A stretch of 64,000 nucleotides of DNA from assembly GCA_964035575.1 (NCBI GenBank), contig OZ037887.1, positions 620,001 to 684,000 of the forward strand. The letters run 5' to 3'. Made by a program: the position numbers and the translations under genes. The notes beneath the pieces were generated by a model. It made no database searches and was not told the DNA's origin. It was given only the letters and a program-made list of their open reading frames with translations. Origin of the DNA: Rhynchopus sp. YZ270_cl-10 (taxonomy: Eukaryota; Euglenozoa; Diplonemea; Diplonemida; Diplonemidae). Shown here piece by piece: positions 46,146-57,500 of the stretch (the stretch's first letter is position 1; every line of letters begins with the position of its first letter).

Positions 46146-47629
46146 AATACGGTAGTCAAACCCAAAAAAAAAAACCCCCCCACAGAAATTCGTTTTCTTT
46201 TTATATTCTGAATTTCTCCCCACAGTTTTGATTTAATTTTTTTTTTTTTCCTCGCTGCGCTTTTTCACCTTTTATCACTCAAATCTCCGACACCCCATTC
46301 CACTTTGCCAACTCAGGTACTTAAGAACCTTTTTTTTTGGCGTCCTTTAAAGAACAGAACAAAAACCTTAACCCCATCCACCCTCGGGAAGGGTGGGTAC
46401 ATCAGATCGACCCTCTTTCAGGGGTGAGGGAGGGGCTCTGATGACATTTTTTTTGGGTACAGATCCTGCCTTTGGTGAGATATTGTGTCAATGCATACGT
46501 ACAACAACACAAGTCTTAAAAAGACGATTCTTTCCAACAGTTGAGTTATGAGAAGATCAGTTTGTAGGGGGTGGGGTGGGCAGTGTTCCTAACGCTAGTT
46601 TTAAACTAAACGTTTTAAACGTTTTAAATTCTAAACGTTTTAAACTCGAATAAAAAACGGTGGTGAATTTTGGCTTTTCAGCAGGGAAATAGCTCCATAA
46701 ACCGAATTATGCGACATCGCATAATTCTGGATTTTTGGGGGGGGAAAAAAAAAAAAAAAAAAGAGGGATTTTTGGGCACTTTTGGGGGCCCCTCGCCCGA
46801 CCCCCAGATCTCCCAAATGACTGGAATGATGGAATCTTAAAATTTTCGCTCGCTGCGTTTGCAGAGGTACCGTACCCCTTATTTTTTTTTGCCTGCGGCG
46901 CCATTTTCCTTTTTTGCTCCGCAAAAAAGGGTTTGTTGAGTGGCTGTGTGGTTGTAAACCAGCATTTTTACACCGTACCCTATTTTTTTTTCGCCTGCGG
47001 CGCCATTTATTTTTTCCCCACACGGTTAGTGGAACGTAAGGTGCAAGACCAAGCTCCGTAATAAAGGATTACATTCCGTTGTTTTTTGTTATCTCGCAAT
47101 TTGACCTTTCGCCTCTCCACTCAGGGAGGCTTGCGCGAAGCGCACAACGACCGCTTTCGACCTTGCGTTGACGCTTCCACACACACTAAAAATCACCTGT
47201 TGGGTGGTGGTGTTGCGGAGCACGGTTGGGTGAGTGAACGACGTGACACTTTCCGCTCACAAAGTAGTGTGCTGAAAAAAAATTTTCGTTTTCGCATAAT
47301 TCCTGATTTTGGAGGAAAACCAAGCTATTTCCCTGCTTTTCAGGCAAAAAAAAAAAAATTTTTTTTTTATTCCCCGAAATAAAGTGCCTCAAGCCAAATT
47401 GCTTAGGAGGCAGGGACGGTAAAGTGTCAGTATTTCCCTGCTATTTTCAGATTTTCCCCGACCAAATTACACGTAAAAAATTGGAGCAGGTAAATATAGT
47501 AATTTGAGCAGGTAAAATATAGTAAATAGCCGGGGATCCCAGCCAAAAATGGGTAGGTAAAATATTATAATATTTTCCCGGCAAAAAAAAATTTTTTTTT
47601 CTTTTTTCCCAAGTGTTTTTTGTGACTGC

Positions 47630-47895
47630 TCACTACACCCTAGGCACCCTTCTAGGACCAAAAAATCAAAAAAAGCAAGAATTGGGCTGTTTTGAGCATC
47701 ACAAATTTATTCCCCGGTCATTTTCTGTACAAAAATCCACCTATACCTGTCAAAATGTATGGGCCAACGCCTTGTCAAAAAATCAAAAAAAAATCTCGGC
47801 AGAAAAAAAATCCGGGAAAAATTCGACCCCTGCGTTGGGTTTTTGGGCACCAAAAAATGCAAAAACCCGCAAAAATCGGGTGTTTTGACCATCTA
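47630..47895. repeat. Dispersed cassette inside the hAT element
   Basis: The words GGGCACCAAAAAATGCAAAA and CGGGTGTTTTGACCATCT recur in inverse orientation at about 54000-54060 (and, weaker, at 51990-52060). It is one of several internal cassettes shared by elements with different ends. Confidence 0.5.
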
Positions 47896-48212
47896 GGGTT
47901 ACACCAAAGTACACTTCTGTGAACAAGCCTAGGAGAAGGAGTATAAACCAAACACCATGCGGTATGTGTTCAGTAGGCTTAACTACACACATGAACACGA
48001 AAACAGGGAGAAGCTGCAGGTGGCTTTCCCCCCGTTTGGGCACTCTCCTCCTAAGGGTTCGTAAAAGAAGGAGGCGACGACCAAAAAGTTTTTGTTTACC
48101 ACCACCATTCACCTCCCCACACACCCATCAACCAACAGCACGCAAGGGTTACAATCTCCTAAGCAATTTGGCTTTTGGCACTTTATTTTGGGAAATAAAA
48201 TTACAAACTCTT

Positions 48213-48347
48213 GGGAAATATTGAAGATATTTCCCTTCGGGGGGTGTCAACCACCTCGGGTGCGGATTTACCTCGCCTTCGGCTCGGTAAATCCGAACCC
48301 TTGGTGGTTGACACCCCCCTCAGGTAAATATAGCTTCAATATTTCCC
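48213..48347. repeat. 135-bp palindrome
   Basis: Outer arms GGGAAATATTGAAG and CTTCAATATTTCCC and an inner perfect 17-bp stem GGGGGGTGTCAACCACC (48239-48255 with 48303-48319) enclose a further GGATTTACC/GGTAAATCC pair. It is a foldback insertion inside the hAT element. Confidence 0.8.
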
Positions 48348-48449
48348 TAGAGTATATAATTATTTTTTTTGCAGGCAAAAAAAAAATGTCTTTGCGAAAA
48401 AATGTGGTATTTTCCTCTTTGCTGAACTTTTCAGTGGCAGCAGGCACGG

Positions 48450-48481
48450 TGTAATTAGACACCGCATGGTGTCTAATTACA
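48450..48481. repeat. Perfect 14-bp palindrome at the end of the LINE fragment
   Basis: TGTAATTAGACACC and its complement are separated by four bases. It lies exactly where the RNase H reading frame of the adjoining LINE fragment ends, so it may mark the edge of an insertion or a recombination point. Confidence 0.75.
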
Positions 48482-49053
48482 AGGTGCCACCAGCTCTGCC
48501 TGATAGGCCGAGCAGAGTGTGCCTGCGCCACTGGATGCTTGATGTGCCCCCTTTGGTGTAGTGGAGCCGTCGTTGTGATAGAAGATGGCCCCCACTCCTC
48601 CTTGGGGGTGCGCTGGTCTGGTAGTCAGTGAAGCGCGTGGTGTTCTGTTTACCGTGTGCAAGGATCCGTCTGTGTAGACGCGTACCGTGTGGGGTGGCAG
48701 AGCCGCAAGAGCCAGTTCCGTCCTTGCCGGTTCTCTTTGCTGCTTGCAGAGTCACTCTTGCTGACACCCGGTATTTCTGGTGTGATCAGCACGTCATTCA
48801 GCGTACGATCCCACTCCCACGGTGACACGGGGTCGTGGTCCAGTAAGGGTGCGCGTAAGCTGTGGCGATAGGCTCCCGTCTCCTCCACAGTCTCTATCGC
48901 TCCGGCAAGCCAGCTGACGCCTGCAGGTAGCTTGGTCGATGTCGCAGCAGCTCTACCAGGGGAGTCCTCCACCCGCATGAACTTCTCCAGGTCGTCCGCC
49001 GCTGCTGTTGTGAACAGAGAAGACACGGTGGTGTCCCATGGTGTCCCCATCAC
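48473..49053 (-). pseudogene. LINE fragment: RNase H domain and upstream linker
   Basis: On the minus strand, VRVYTDGSLHTV (start of the RNase H domain, with the catalytic Asp), GGVGAIFYHNDGS and AGTLCSAYQAELVAP mark an RNase H of the kind carried by ingi/L1Tc-like and related LINEs. The upstream part (48649-49053) is open in another frame and carries PVSPWEWDRTLNDVLITPE, so at least one frame change separates the two. Reverse transcriptase, endonuclease and poly(A) are absent. It lies inside the hAT element and is therefore probably the younger insertion. Confidence 0.7.
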
Positions 49054-49069
49054 ACACTAGCCCACTCAA

Positions 49070-49511
49070 CTTATCTTTTTCTCATGCAGGTGCGTGCAGA
49101 TCTCCTCCGCATTGTGCAAGTCCTCCTCCAAAACTTTTGTGCTTACAGGGCGGGCATCCGCACCCTCGCGACAAGGGTGAACACCTTCTCGTCGTTGTGC
49201 GCCTTCCAGCCATCAACGTATACCGAGATGTGCAGGCTCTTTGCTAGGGCTGCTCTCACAGGAACCATGACCCTGTCATACTCAGCCTTAAGTACCCTGT
49301 TACCCATCTGGAACCCGCTGGGAATTTTTGACACATCAAATGCTGGCACCAAGCGCTTGATCAGCCAGGTTTTGGCGCACTCATTAGGGTACCGTACAGG
49401 AAACAAGTTAGCAGGAGAAACCAAGAAAAACCAGGCTAAATTGACCCCAGATGCACCAAAACTATGATTTTTGATACAGAAAAAAAAAAATTCAAAAAAT
49501 TCCCCCCACAT
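49070..49511 (-). pseudogene. hAT transposase remnant
   Basis: A minus-strand frame (49143-49511) has IPSGFQMGNRVLKAEYDRV and then ISVYVDGWKAHNDEK. This matches the first catalytic segment of hAT transposases (a DGW motif after a lPsr-type helix, as in the DUF659 region). A stop follows at about 49146, and the next 60 bases read VLEEDLHNAEEICTHLHEKK in another frame, which also looks hAT-like. Only about a quarter of a normal transposase remains. Confidence 0.65.
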
Positions 49512-49657
49512 TTTTTACGTTTTTTTGTGCAGAACTGTCACCCGTTTTTTATTCGAGTTTAAAACGTTTAAAACGTTTAAAACGCGTTTTAAATAATTTA
49601 AAACGTTTAAAACGTTTTAAACGTTTTAAACGCAAAATTAGGAACACTGGGGGTGGG

Positions 49658-52232
49658 GGGGTTTCTTTTAAAAAAAAAAAAAACCAATCTGCAGCTATTC
49701 CTTCCGTAGTACAAAAAAAAAAAGGCTTCGGGCGGAATTGAGTACCGATCTTTATACCATGTAGGTCTAAAGTGATTGTCGATACAAAAAAAAACAAAAG
49801 AATATAGTGGAGATTGCACAAAACTGTGGTAACACAACACCGAGGCAACACTACTCCAACAATTTATCAAAAGAAAAGAAAGTCTTGACACGGATGCTGC
49901 CAGATCTGGCCAGATCTCCAGATCTGGGCCTCCCAGATCTGGCCAGATCTGGAAATTTTTTTTTTTTTTTTGAAAAAAAAAATTTTCCCAGACGTCCCAG
50001 ATCTGGCCAGATCTGGCCAGATCTGGCCACATCTGGGAGATCTGGGACGTCTGGGAAAATTTTTTTTTCCAGGTACCCCCAATGACATAACGAAGTATCG
50101 CTTGAAGTACCGTTCAATATACGTTGCTCGTGTGTGCAAGTTACGAAGTAGGACACACAAGGTATATCAAACGATAAATCAATCAGATAAACGTTACATC
50201 ATTGGAAAATTGTTGGCACCGCCGCCCTGTCTTCGTATTTATTACGTCGACAGGCCAAACAGCGTTGGGCTCAGAAGAAGCAGTGCAAAACACTGGGGAT
50301 CAACATGAGAACCAACTCCCAACAACACAGGCTACCGAAGTAGCAGGTGGGGTGTTGCGGGTGTTTGGGGTGAAAGAAAATCGATTTTGGTAAGTTACAG
50401 CAGAAAATTCTTAAGTTTGCACAATTGAGAAGGGTGTTACCACTGCCTAATATTATTCGTACATGTGAACCGGTAAGGTCGAGAAGGGTGGACACGGCAT
50501 ACAAGTACAAGTACAAGTAAGACGTACCTTCTACAAAGGCTGAATTCGCAATTCTTAAGGGATTGAATTCAGCCCCCACGTGGTGTTTTTGAGAAAATCA
50601 TTCCATGGTATACAGCTAATGGTTCCCGAAGAATGATTCGCCCCTCCTCGTTCATGCAAACTTAAGAAAATTCTGAAGTAACTACAACCTGGCGTGCGGG
50701 TACAGATGCATTGCTTTGTTCTTTCCTCAAAGTCATGTGTGATCTCTCGGGTCTGTACTAAAGTCAGTGTTTAGATAAGCATCCACTTGACTCGTTCTAA
50801 CAACCGTTGAAATCTAGAACAAAACAATACACTGCCCCTTCTCACACCAAGCCGCCATGCTTCAAGAGCATGCCCTGGGCAAAAATTACTTTGACAAAAA
50901 TTGGTTTTCTGGGGGAACACAATATTTTCTTGTGCCTAGTCCTCCGCAAGAGCAGAGGACAGACTTTCCGGATCCCGAAGTCGAATTTCTTGCACTAGCT
51001 ATGCTCCCTGGGTTAAATGGCTATAGCAGTGACTGACAAAGAGTTTCATAATAATTAGGGTGGTCTATGGGGTGGGTTAATGGAAAAGTTGGTATATAAA
51101 CCCGACTTTTACGATCGCCACCTGGTTTTGAAATAATTGCACCAGCTCTTCCGTCGGCACTGCTTCGCTGTCACGATGAAGGGTCGTCGGTTCGGGTACC
51201 TGTTAAGAGAAATTGAATGTAAAAGTAGAGACTACAACAAAAAAACAAACAAACAAACAAGAAGCCGCCCCGTACCCCTTAAACGTAAAAGTGACATTTT
51301 TGTTGACAAAAAAAAAAAAAATAGCTAAAAAATAGCGGACATGTCGAAAAGGGAGAAAACCGGGGGGGTTAAAAACATACCTTGCACTCGGCCCACTCTC
51401 CAGGTACAAAGAACATCACTGCATGACAAACCCACTACTACAATAGAAAATAACTATTTTTTACCGAACAGAAAGGTCGTTTTTTTGATGAGTGTTTTCT
51501 GAGTGCACACTCAGTGGGGACAAAATGCAACACTTACCGAAAAAATTCTCCAATCGGACAAAAACCTTTCTAAACACCCAAAAAAAACACCTCAGTCCAC
51601 ATCCGCTGGGGTCGCGAGATGGAAATATATGGTTTTACAGCTTTTGGGGGGTCTAGCGTGGGTCCCAGATGCATTTTGCAACGGGTCTGTGTGTGTGCCT
51701 CAACCGCTTCACAGTACCCTTTTTTGTAACTGAAAACGACGCATCCTGTACCTAAGTGCACTGAAGCCTTGCTTGCGTCCTCCTTCGTGGTTTTGGGCGT
51801 TCGCATGCGAGAATCATTATCGCATTCTCACATGTAATTCTCGCATCACGGAGAGGAAGCGTTACGTGACCACAAAAAAAGTGTACAAAATTAGTTTGGT
51901 CAAAAACCACCTTGCACTTGTGAAGGAATTGCTAAGGAAATGTGAAATAAGCGTGTTTTGGTACACAAAAGTGCGTTTTGGGTGGTTCTGAAGGGTCAAA
52001 ACACCAAAAAAATGCGTTTTTTTGCATTTTTGGTCACCCAAGGACCCACTATTTTGGTTGATATTTTTTTTTTCCCTTTGCGAAAAAATACCCAAAAATC
52101 ACGGCTATAAAAACGCTAAGGAAAAATCGATATTCATTTTTTGGGCAGAGAAGTGCGTTTTAGGCGCCCACAGATGGTCAAAACATCAAAAAAATTTGTG
52201 TTTTTGGCACCTTTGGACACCCAAGGACCCAC
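49658..52232. other. Gene-free repeat-rich spacer
   Basis: No supported gene. Contents: a class F motif at 49808-49870, the AGATCTGG array at 49895-50060, AT-rich unique sequence at 50080-51900, and a cassette at 51930-52225 with repeated CACCCAAGGACCCAC words, of which the last overlaps the target duplication of the next element. Confidence 0.5.
49895..50060. repeat. CCAGATCTGG palindrome array, copy 1
   Basis: Overlapping 10-bp palindromes (CCAGATCTGG) recur about a dozen times, split by a T-run/A-run hairpin at 49949-49984. The left edge reads GACACGGATGCTGCCAGATC, which reappears inverted at the right edge of the second copy at 54305-54506. Confidence 0.85.
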
Positions 52233-52898
52233 CAGTGTAGTCTAGCTTGCCCAAACTGCTAGTGCATCGGCACTACCTATTTAATTTTGAAAATTTTCTT
52301 GCTAGTGCCGGGCACTACCACTGGCACTACCACTTTTTTTTTTCTTTTTTCAGAAAGTTTACACTTGCCAGACACGCAGAGACATAAGCCTCTGAGAGTG
52401 ACCAGAACTGGCCTCATGAACAAAGTGACCCCGTCACAGCCAAATCGCGACTCAATTGATCAAACGCCGAAGGAAAAGGAAACATGCAGCATGGCGAAAT
52501 AATAAAAGTAGCGTACCGTGCGCCTGCGGCGCAAATTTGCAACCCACCTTCCCATGACATCGTATGGCTGTAAAAATGTACAATTTTAAGCGCAGTTTTT
52601 TGAATTATTGCGCACCGTGGCTTCGCCAGGAACCTTGATGCTATGACCACCGTTTCTTTTTGTACATGTACTGAGGTTACTGATAATTCGTGTGTCTGGT
52701 GCAAATATCAATGAAGTTGAACTCCGCAGTTGGATACCCGAGGAATTCTCACATTCCGCCGGGGCCCCGAATTTGAGCTGGGCCGGGCTCGACCGAGTTT
52801 TGAACCTAGCGTTTTTATTATTTTTTTTTATTTGCAAAAAAGTGGTAGTGCATGGCACTAGCTTTTTTATTTTTTTGGAAATCTCAGGGACTACGCTG
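52233..52898. mobile_element. hAT-type element with exact 8-bp duplication
   Basis: A 666-bp element with ends CAGTGTAGTC and GACTACGCTG (9 of 10 match) and the exact 8-bp flanking repeat GGACCCAC (52225-52232 and 52899-52906). Internal inverted words GCTAGTGCC...CACTACCACTTTTTT and the complement lie near both ends. The body (52390-52805) is the uninterrupted version of the 14004-15107 body. Confidence 0.88.
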
Positions 52899-52909
52899 GG
52901 ACCCACTAT

Positions 52910-53869
52910 GGGGTGGCATCAAAACAAAAAACGCGGACAATGTCCGCGTTTTTGGGGAATTTCAGACCCCCCCCTCCCCCCCCCAAAACGCGGACATTTT
53001 TTGTTTTTTTTTCCCCTATTTTTTGCTGGTTTTTGGGTGACGGGGTGCAAATTCGTGACCCAAAACACAGTTTTTTGGCATTTCCGGAATCCGTCCAGAA
53101 AGTGGTGGGGTCAATCTCGAAAATTGGACAATTTTTTGACCACTTAAATTTTTTGAAAATATGAGCCCGGTCACTAATACGTGGGGCCCATTTTCGGCCA
53201 AAAAATGCTGCTGAAAAAAATTTTCAGGTGAAAATTTTTCAGCCCCAAAACATGCCGCGATTGGCATTTCCGGGATCTGTCCGCGCTGTGGTGGGGTCAA
53301 TTTGCCGAAATGGCCAAGTTCTTGGTTTTGGTCAAAATGAGTGTAAGGTAAAGGGGGCAAGGTAAATCCCACAACCCAGATTTTCTCTCTCTGATGCTGA
53401 AACCATGAAAATGTGCAAAAACACCGGCATTTGCATTTCCGGAATCCGTCCGTTCTGTGGTGGGGTCAATTTGCCAAAATGGACAAGTTCTTGATTTTGG
53501 TCAAAACCCGTCAGTGTAAGGTAAAGGGGTCCAAGTGTTTGCCTGTAGAAGCACATGGTAGCAGGGGTTTAAGGGCCCCCCATTCGTGTACATTTTGCAA
53601 AAAAACGCGGGCATCTTGTATTTTTTATTTTGCCCGAAAACACCGGCATTTGCATTTCCTGAATCCGCCGGTTCTGTGGTGGGGTCAATTTGCCGAAATG
53701 GACGAGTTTTTATAAATTTTGGTCAAAATCGTGTACGACCCCAGTGAAGAAAAAAATTTTCGAGGAAAAAAAAACCCCAAAATGTCCGCGTTTTCTGGAA
53801 TTTCAGACCCCCCCCCTCCCCCCCCAAAAACGCGGACATTGTCCGCGTTTTTTGTTTTGATGCCACCCC
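52910..53869. mobile_element. TIR element with four internal cassette copies
   Basis: A 960-bp element with 48-bp perfect inverted ends starting GGGGTGGCATCAAAACAAAA and including the palindrome CGCGGACAATGTCCGCG. TAT flanks both sides (52907-52909 and 53870-53872). Inside, a cassette of about 75 bp (GGAATCCGTCC...GTGGTGGGGTCAATTTGC core) occurs four times, at about 53077, 53262, 53426 and 53643, with varied linkers. It starts only three bases beyond the target duplication of the preceding hAT element. Confidence 0.85.
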
Positions 53870-54187
53870 TATCAGGGGTGAATTTTTTTTGCCTGAGATT
53901 TGCCTTTGCCAAAAATCGAAAAAAAAAATTATGAAGGAAATTGCTAAGAAAAAGTCGAAATTGTAGGCCCCTGTAGTGCATATGGCGGTACCCCAGATCG
54001 TCAAAACACCCGACTCTTGCGTTTTTTTGCACTTTTTGGTGCACAAAAACCCTACTCAGGGGTCAAAATTTTCCCGGAAAAAAAATTTTTTTTTTCGAGA
54101 TTTTTCAAAAATCGACTTGTCTTTGGTAAAAACCACGAAATTTCGGGTTCGCAAAACCACGTTTTAGACCCCCACAGATGCTCAAAA

Positions 54188-54291
54188 GTGCCAAATTTTG
54201 CTTTTAATGGCCTCAAATCGTCGAAATTAGCCCTATATAGGGGCGAAAAAAAAAATTCGAGAGTCCCTTTCCCTGGGAGACAATAGCCAGA
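54188..54291. repeat. Dispersed cassette shared with the MOK intron element
   Basis: From GTGCCAAATTTTGCTTTTAA to GGGAGACAATAGCCAGA this matches 6711-6815 with few differences. At the other locus it lies inside a TIR element; here it directly borders the AGATCTGG array. It supports cassette exchange between elements. Confidence 0.8.
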
Positions 54292-54304
54292 AATCTGAGA
54301 AAAA

Positions 54305-54506
54305 AAAAAAACTGGCCAGATTTCCAGATCTGGCCAGATCTGGGGGGTTTTTTTTTTTTTTTTGAAAAAAAGATTTTCCCAGATTCCCAGATCTGGCCAG
54401 ATCTGGCCAGATCTGGAAACAAGATCTCCACATCTGGAAAACGAGCCAGATCTGGGAAATTGGCCCCCAAATCTGGCCAGATCTGGCAGCATCCGTGTCT
54501 TGAGGT
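54305..54506. repeat. CCAGATCTGG palindrome array, copy 2
   Basis: An inverted relative of 49895-50060, with the same 10-bp palindromes around a T-run/A-run hairpin. Its right edge reads CCAGATCTGGCAGCATCCGTG, here truncated for length, the complement of the left edge of copy 1. Confidence 0.8.
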
Positions 54507-57500
54507 CATCTTTCATTATTTTTTTTTTTTATATGCCCTCTTTTCTTTTAGAAGAGAATGTATACGAAATAATTATGCCTTATTTGAGACAAAATCGTAT
54601 CCTTGCAAACGCAATGATACCACCCTTAAGGGAAGGGCGTACTCCGCCCTCTGTATATATTGTAGTACTGCCCCCCGCCCTTTTGGGAACAAAAACAAGA
54701 GCACAAAGCAAACATAACAAACACTTCATAAATACCTCATTCAAAACTCCCTTTTTGGGTCCATAGCACAAAAAAAAGAACAAAATAGTGGGACACACTC
54801 TAGGGTGGCTACACTAATCCAACCAAGTTTTCAGAAAAAGAAAAAGAAGCGAACATTCCGTCGCAGAAAGTTCTTCTCAAAAAAAGCAACTTTACGTTAC
54901 GTAAAAGCGTTTTGTATAGTGGAGTTCATCCTCGGGGTGGCTACACTAATACGACCAAATTTTCAAAAAAAAAACTCATCCAAACCGGTCATATCACCCC
55001 TCTTAAAACCCACATTCCCTTCTCCCTTCAGCCTTAGGTGAAATATGTGTATGCACTGTGCAGCATATACTTCTTTCAACCTTCCTTAGTTTCATGCCAA
55101 CTGCCTGTTTTGCCCTCTATTTTTATTATTAATCAACGCCGTTGCAGTGCAGTAGGGGGGAATTTTTTTTGTGAAATTTTCAAGATGGGGGTATATCCCC
55201 TAGACTGGCTAAGAGGGGATGGGTGGGGCATGGATGCACCTTCATCCCCACAAGGTCTGAATGTAGCCCTTTTTTTACGTAATACACCCCGTTCAATTAA
55301 TTCATTTCTCCCATTCAATATTCAAAAACTCCGAACAAAAGGGGGGAGGAAGAATTAAATATGCTCAAGGTGGGTACTTTTTGGCGTACCACAAGAGGAA
55401 ACCTTACTCGAGCAAATGTTTTTTTTATGGTCTTTTTTTTTTGAGATTTCAGTGCCTAGCGTCCCAGAGGCGTTTGCACTGTCAGTTTCACTTTTTTTTT
55501 TGTTGGTCCGGTGCCGGCCGTACGCAGCGGTGTCAGCACTTCCAACCCCTGCCATGTATTTCCCATTTGGTACAAAGTCACGAGAGTGCTTTTGTATTTC
55601 AAGTCAAAACTTATTTTTGTCTTCCCGTAGGTTCGTAGTGTCATCAGCGCATTTTTTTAACTTCTCTTTTGAAAAATATTTTTTTGAAATATGCGCACCA
55701 CCCCCATTGCTTTTGTAACAAGAGTACCCCCATCTTTTCAGGTGCTTTTTTTTTTCTTTGAAAATATTGTTCCCTTAGTCCTTTTTAAATGATTTATTTT
55801 TCTCCCCCCCCTCATATGTGCGTGCTGCTCGTTCTTACCCTTTTTATTGATTTGTTTCGGATTCAATCGCTGATTTGATTAAAAAAAAAAATGTGAAAAT
55901 GAAGTATTCATCTTTCAACAGGTTTTTTCCACTACTAGTACTTTACGTTCACAGAGGCAGTGACACTTTTCGAACTACGTGATTGTAAAATATAGGTACC
56001 GTAAAAATGTTGCCAAAAGTTTCAAAAAAAAAACCCCCCCCCCCCCCAATAGGCACAGCACTTTTACGGTGCATATGTTTTACGGTCACGGTAAATTTGT
56101 TTGTTTTGTTTTGTTTGTTTTGCACTAATGATAGGCAGGTATAAAAAAAATACATTGCTGTTTTCCGCCCGCCCATTGTTGTTATTTTTTTAAAACGGTT
56201 TCTTTTTATTATAATTTTAGTTGTTGGTTGCTATCCTGATAGCAGTCTAGAGTCAAAACATTTTTTTTTTTAAACGTGTGGTGTTTGGGCTGGCCGGGTC
56301 TTTAGTCCCGAGCGGTGCTCCTTTTTTACTCGTAAGGGTATGGGAGAATAACATTGGCGCTTTGTGAGCGGGTTGACACAATCGATCTGCATCCCCAAAC
56401 ACCAACACAGATTCTACAAGAGAAAATAGATATGGGGCAGGCTATACGTTGTTATTTGACCCTACCTGACAAATTACTTTCAAAAAAAAAATTCTTTAAA
56501 AGTTGTTGCTATGGTGCTTTCGGAAATTGGTCAACGACCTGTCAATAATTATCGACCCCTCCCAGAGCACCGTTATTTATTTATTTATTTTGTTCGTTGG
56601 GACTTGCCTTATTTTTTTTTTTTTTATGTATTTGATTAAAAAAGTTGGGAGCATTTTTGTTGATTCCTCTTCCTATGCGTATCAATTTATTGAATGCACA
56701 TGTTGAACCACTATTTCATTAAATAAAGACAACAAAGGGGGCGTTCTCTGCAGCAGTGTGGTCCCTTCTCATATCAATCCTAAACCGTTCTCTCTCCCCT
56801 CCTCCGTCCTCCCTGCTCCCCGTCTTTTTATTTCATTCGTTTAAACCCCTTCCCCCCCCTCTTACCAACAATTTTCTCAACTTCCAAAGTACTACAATGA
56901 AATGCAATACAAAACAAACAGAGTAGCAAAAACAAGAACAAAAATAAAACAAAGTTGAAACAAACTTGTTCAAAACTTTTTCAAACCCCCCTCTTCCCAA
57001 CAATTTTGATTTCGCTGTGCTCCGCGTTATATCATTCACTCAAAATATCCCCTCTTTCATTGTCCCACAGTTTTGATATTTCTCTCTCGTGCTTTTTCCT
57101 TTTGCACTTCACTTATTACTCCCCAATATGTTCCCCTTCCCCCCTCCCACTACCAGCTTGCAGAAGGTGGTAATGGGAGATAAGATCACATTCCCCCTCC
57201 TCAACCCCCCCTCATCCGTGAGGGATGCATCTTGTCCCCAGGGTGAGGGGTGGCGTAGGGGGGGTTTATGACCTTGATTTGCAAAAAAAAAAAAAAACAT
57301 CTTGTCGCTTGTTTTCTTTTTCTTTTATTTTTCTAGTGCCGTCCGCCGGTGTCCGGCAAGGCGTTTTTACTATTTCTTTTTCCTTCAAGGGTGAAGCACA
57401 TAGTGGTTGAGGTGACCTTACAAAAGAAAATTGTTTTTCTTTGGTGTACCCTCGCCCACATTTTGTAGGTAATAATGCGCACCTACCTCTTAACTGACAA

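Larger units (their letters stand above)
46581..49649 (-). mobile_element. hAT transposon remnant with exact 8-bp duplication
   Basis: A 3069-bp element. The ends begin CAGTGTTCCTAA on both sides, continue as AAACGTTTTAAA-type repeats, and include a further perfect 16-bp match CTCGAATAAAAAACGG (46645-46660) with its complement (49542-49557). The flanks are an exact 8-bp repeat GGGGTGGG (46573-46580 and 49650-49657). A transposase-like segment lies at the right on the minus strand. The centre is filled with later insertions: LINE pieces and hairpin elements. It can no longer move on its own. Confidence 0.9.

Noticed and set aside
49143-49511. Reading the DGW frame as a LINE reverse transcriptase
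   Set aside because: It lacks the YADD-type motif; the DGW pattern, the surrounding CAG ends and the 8-bp duplication fit hAT transposase better.
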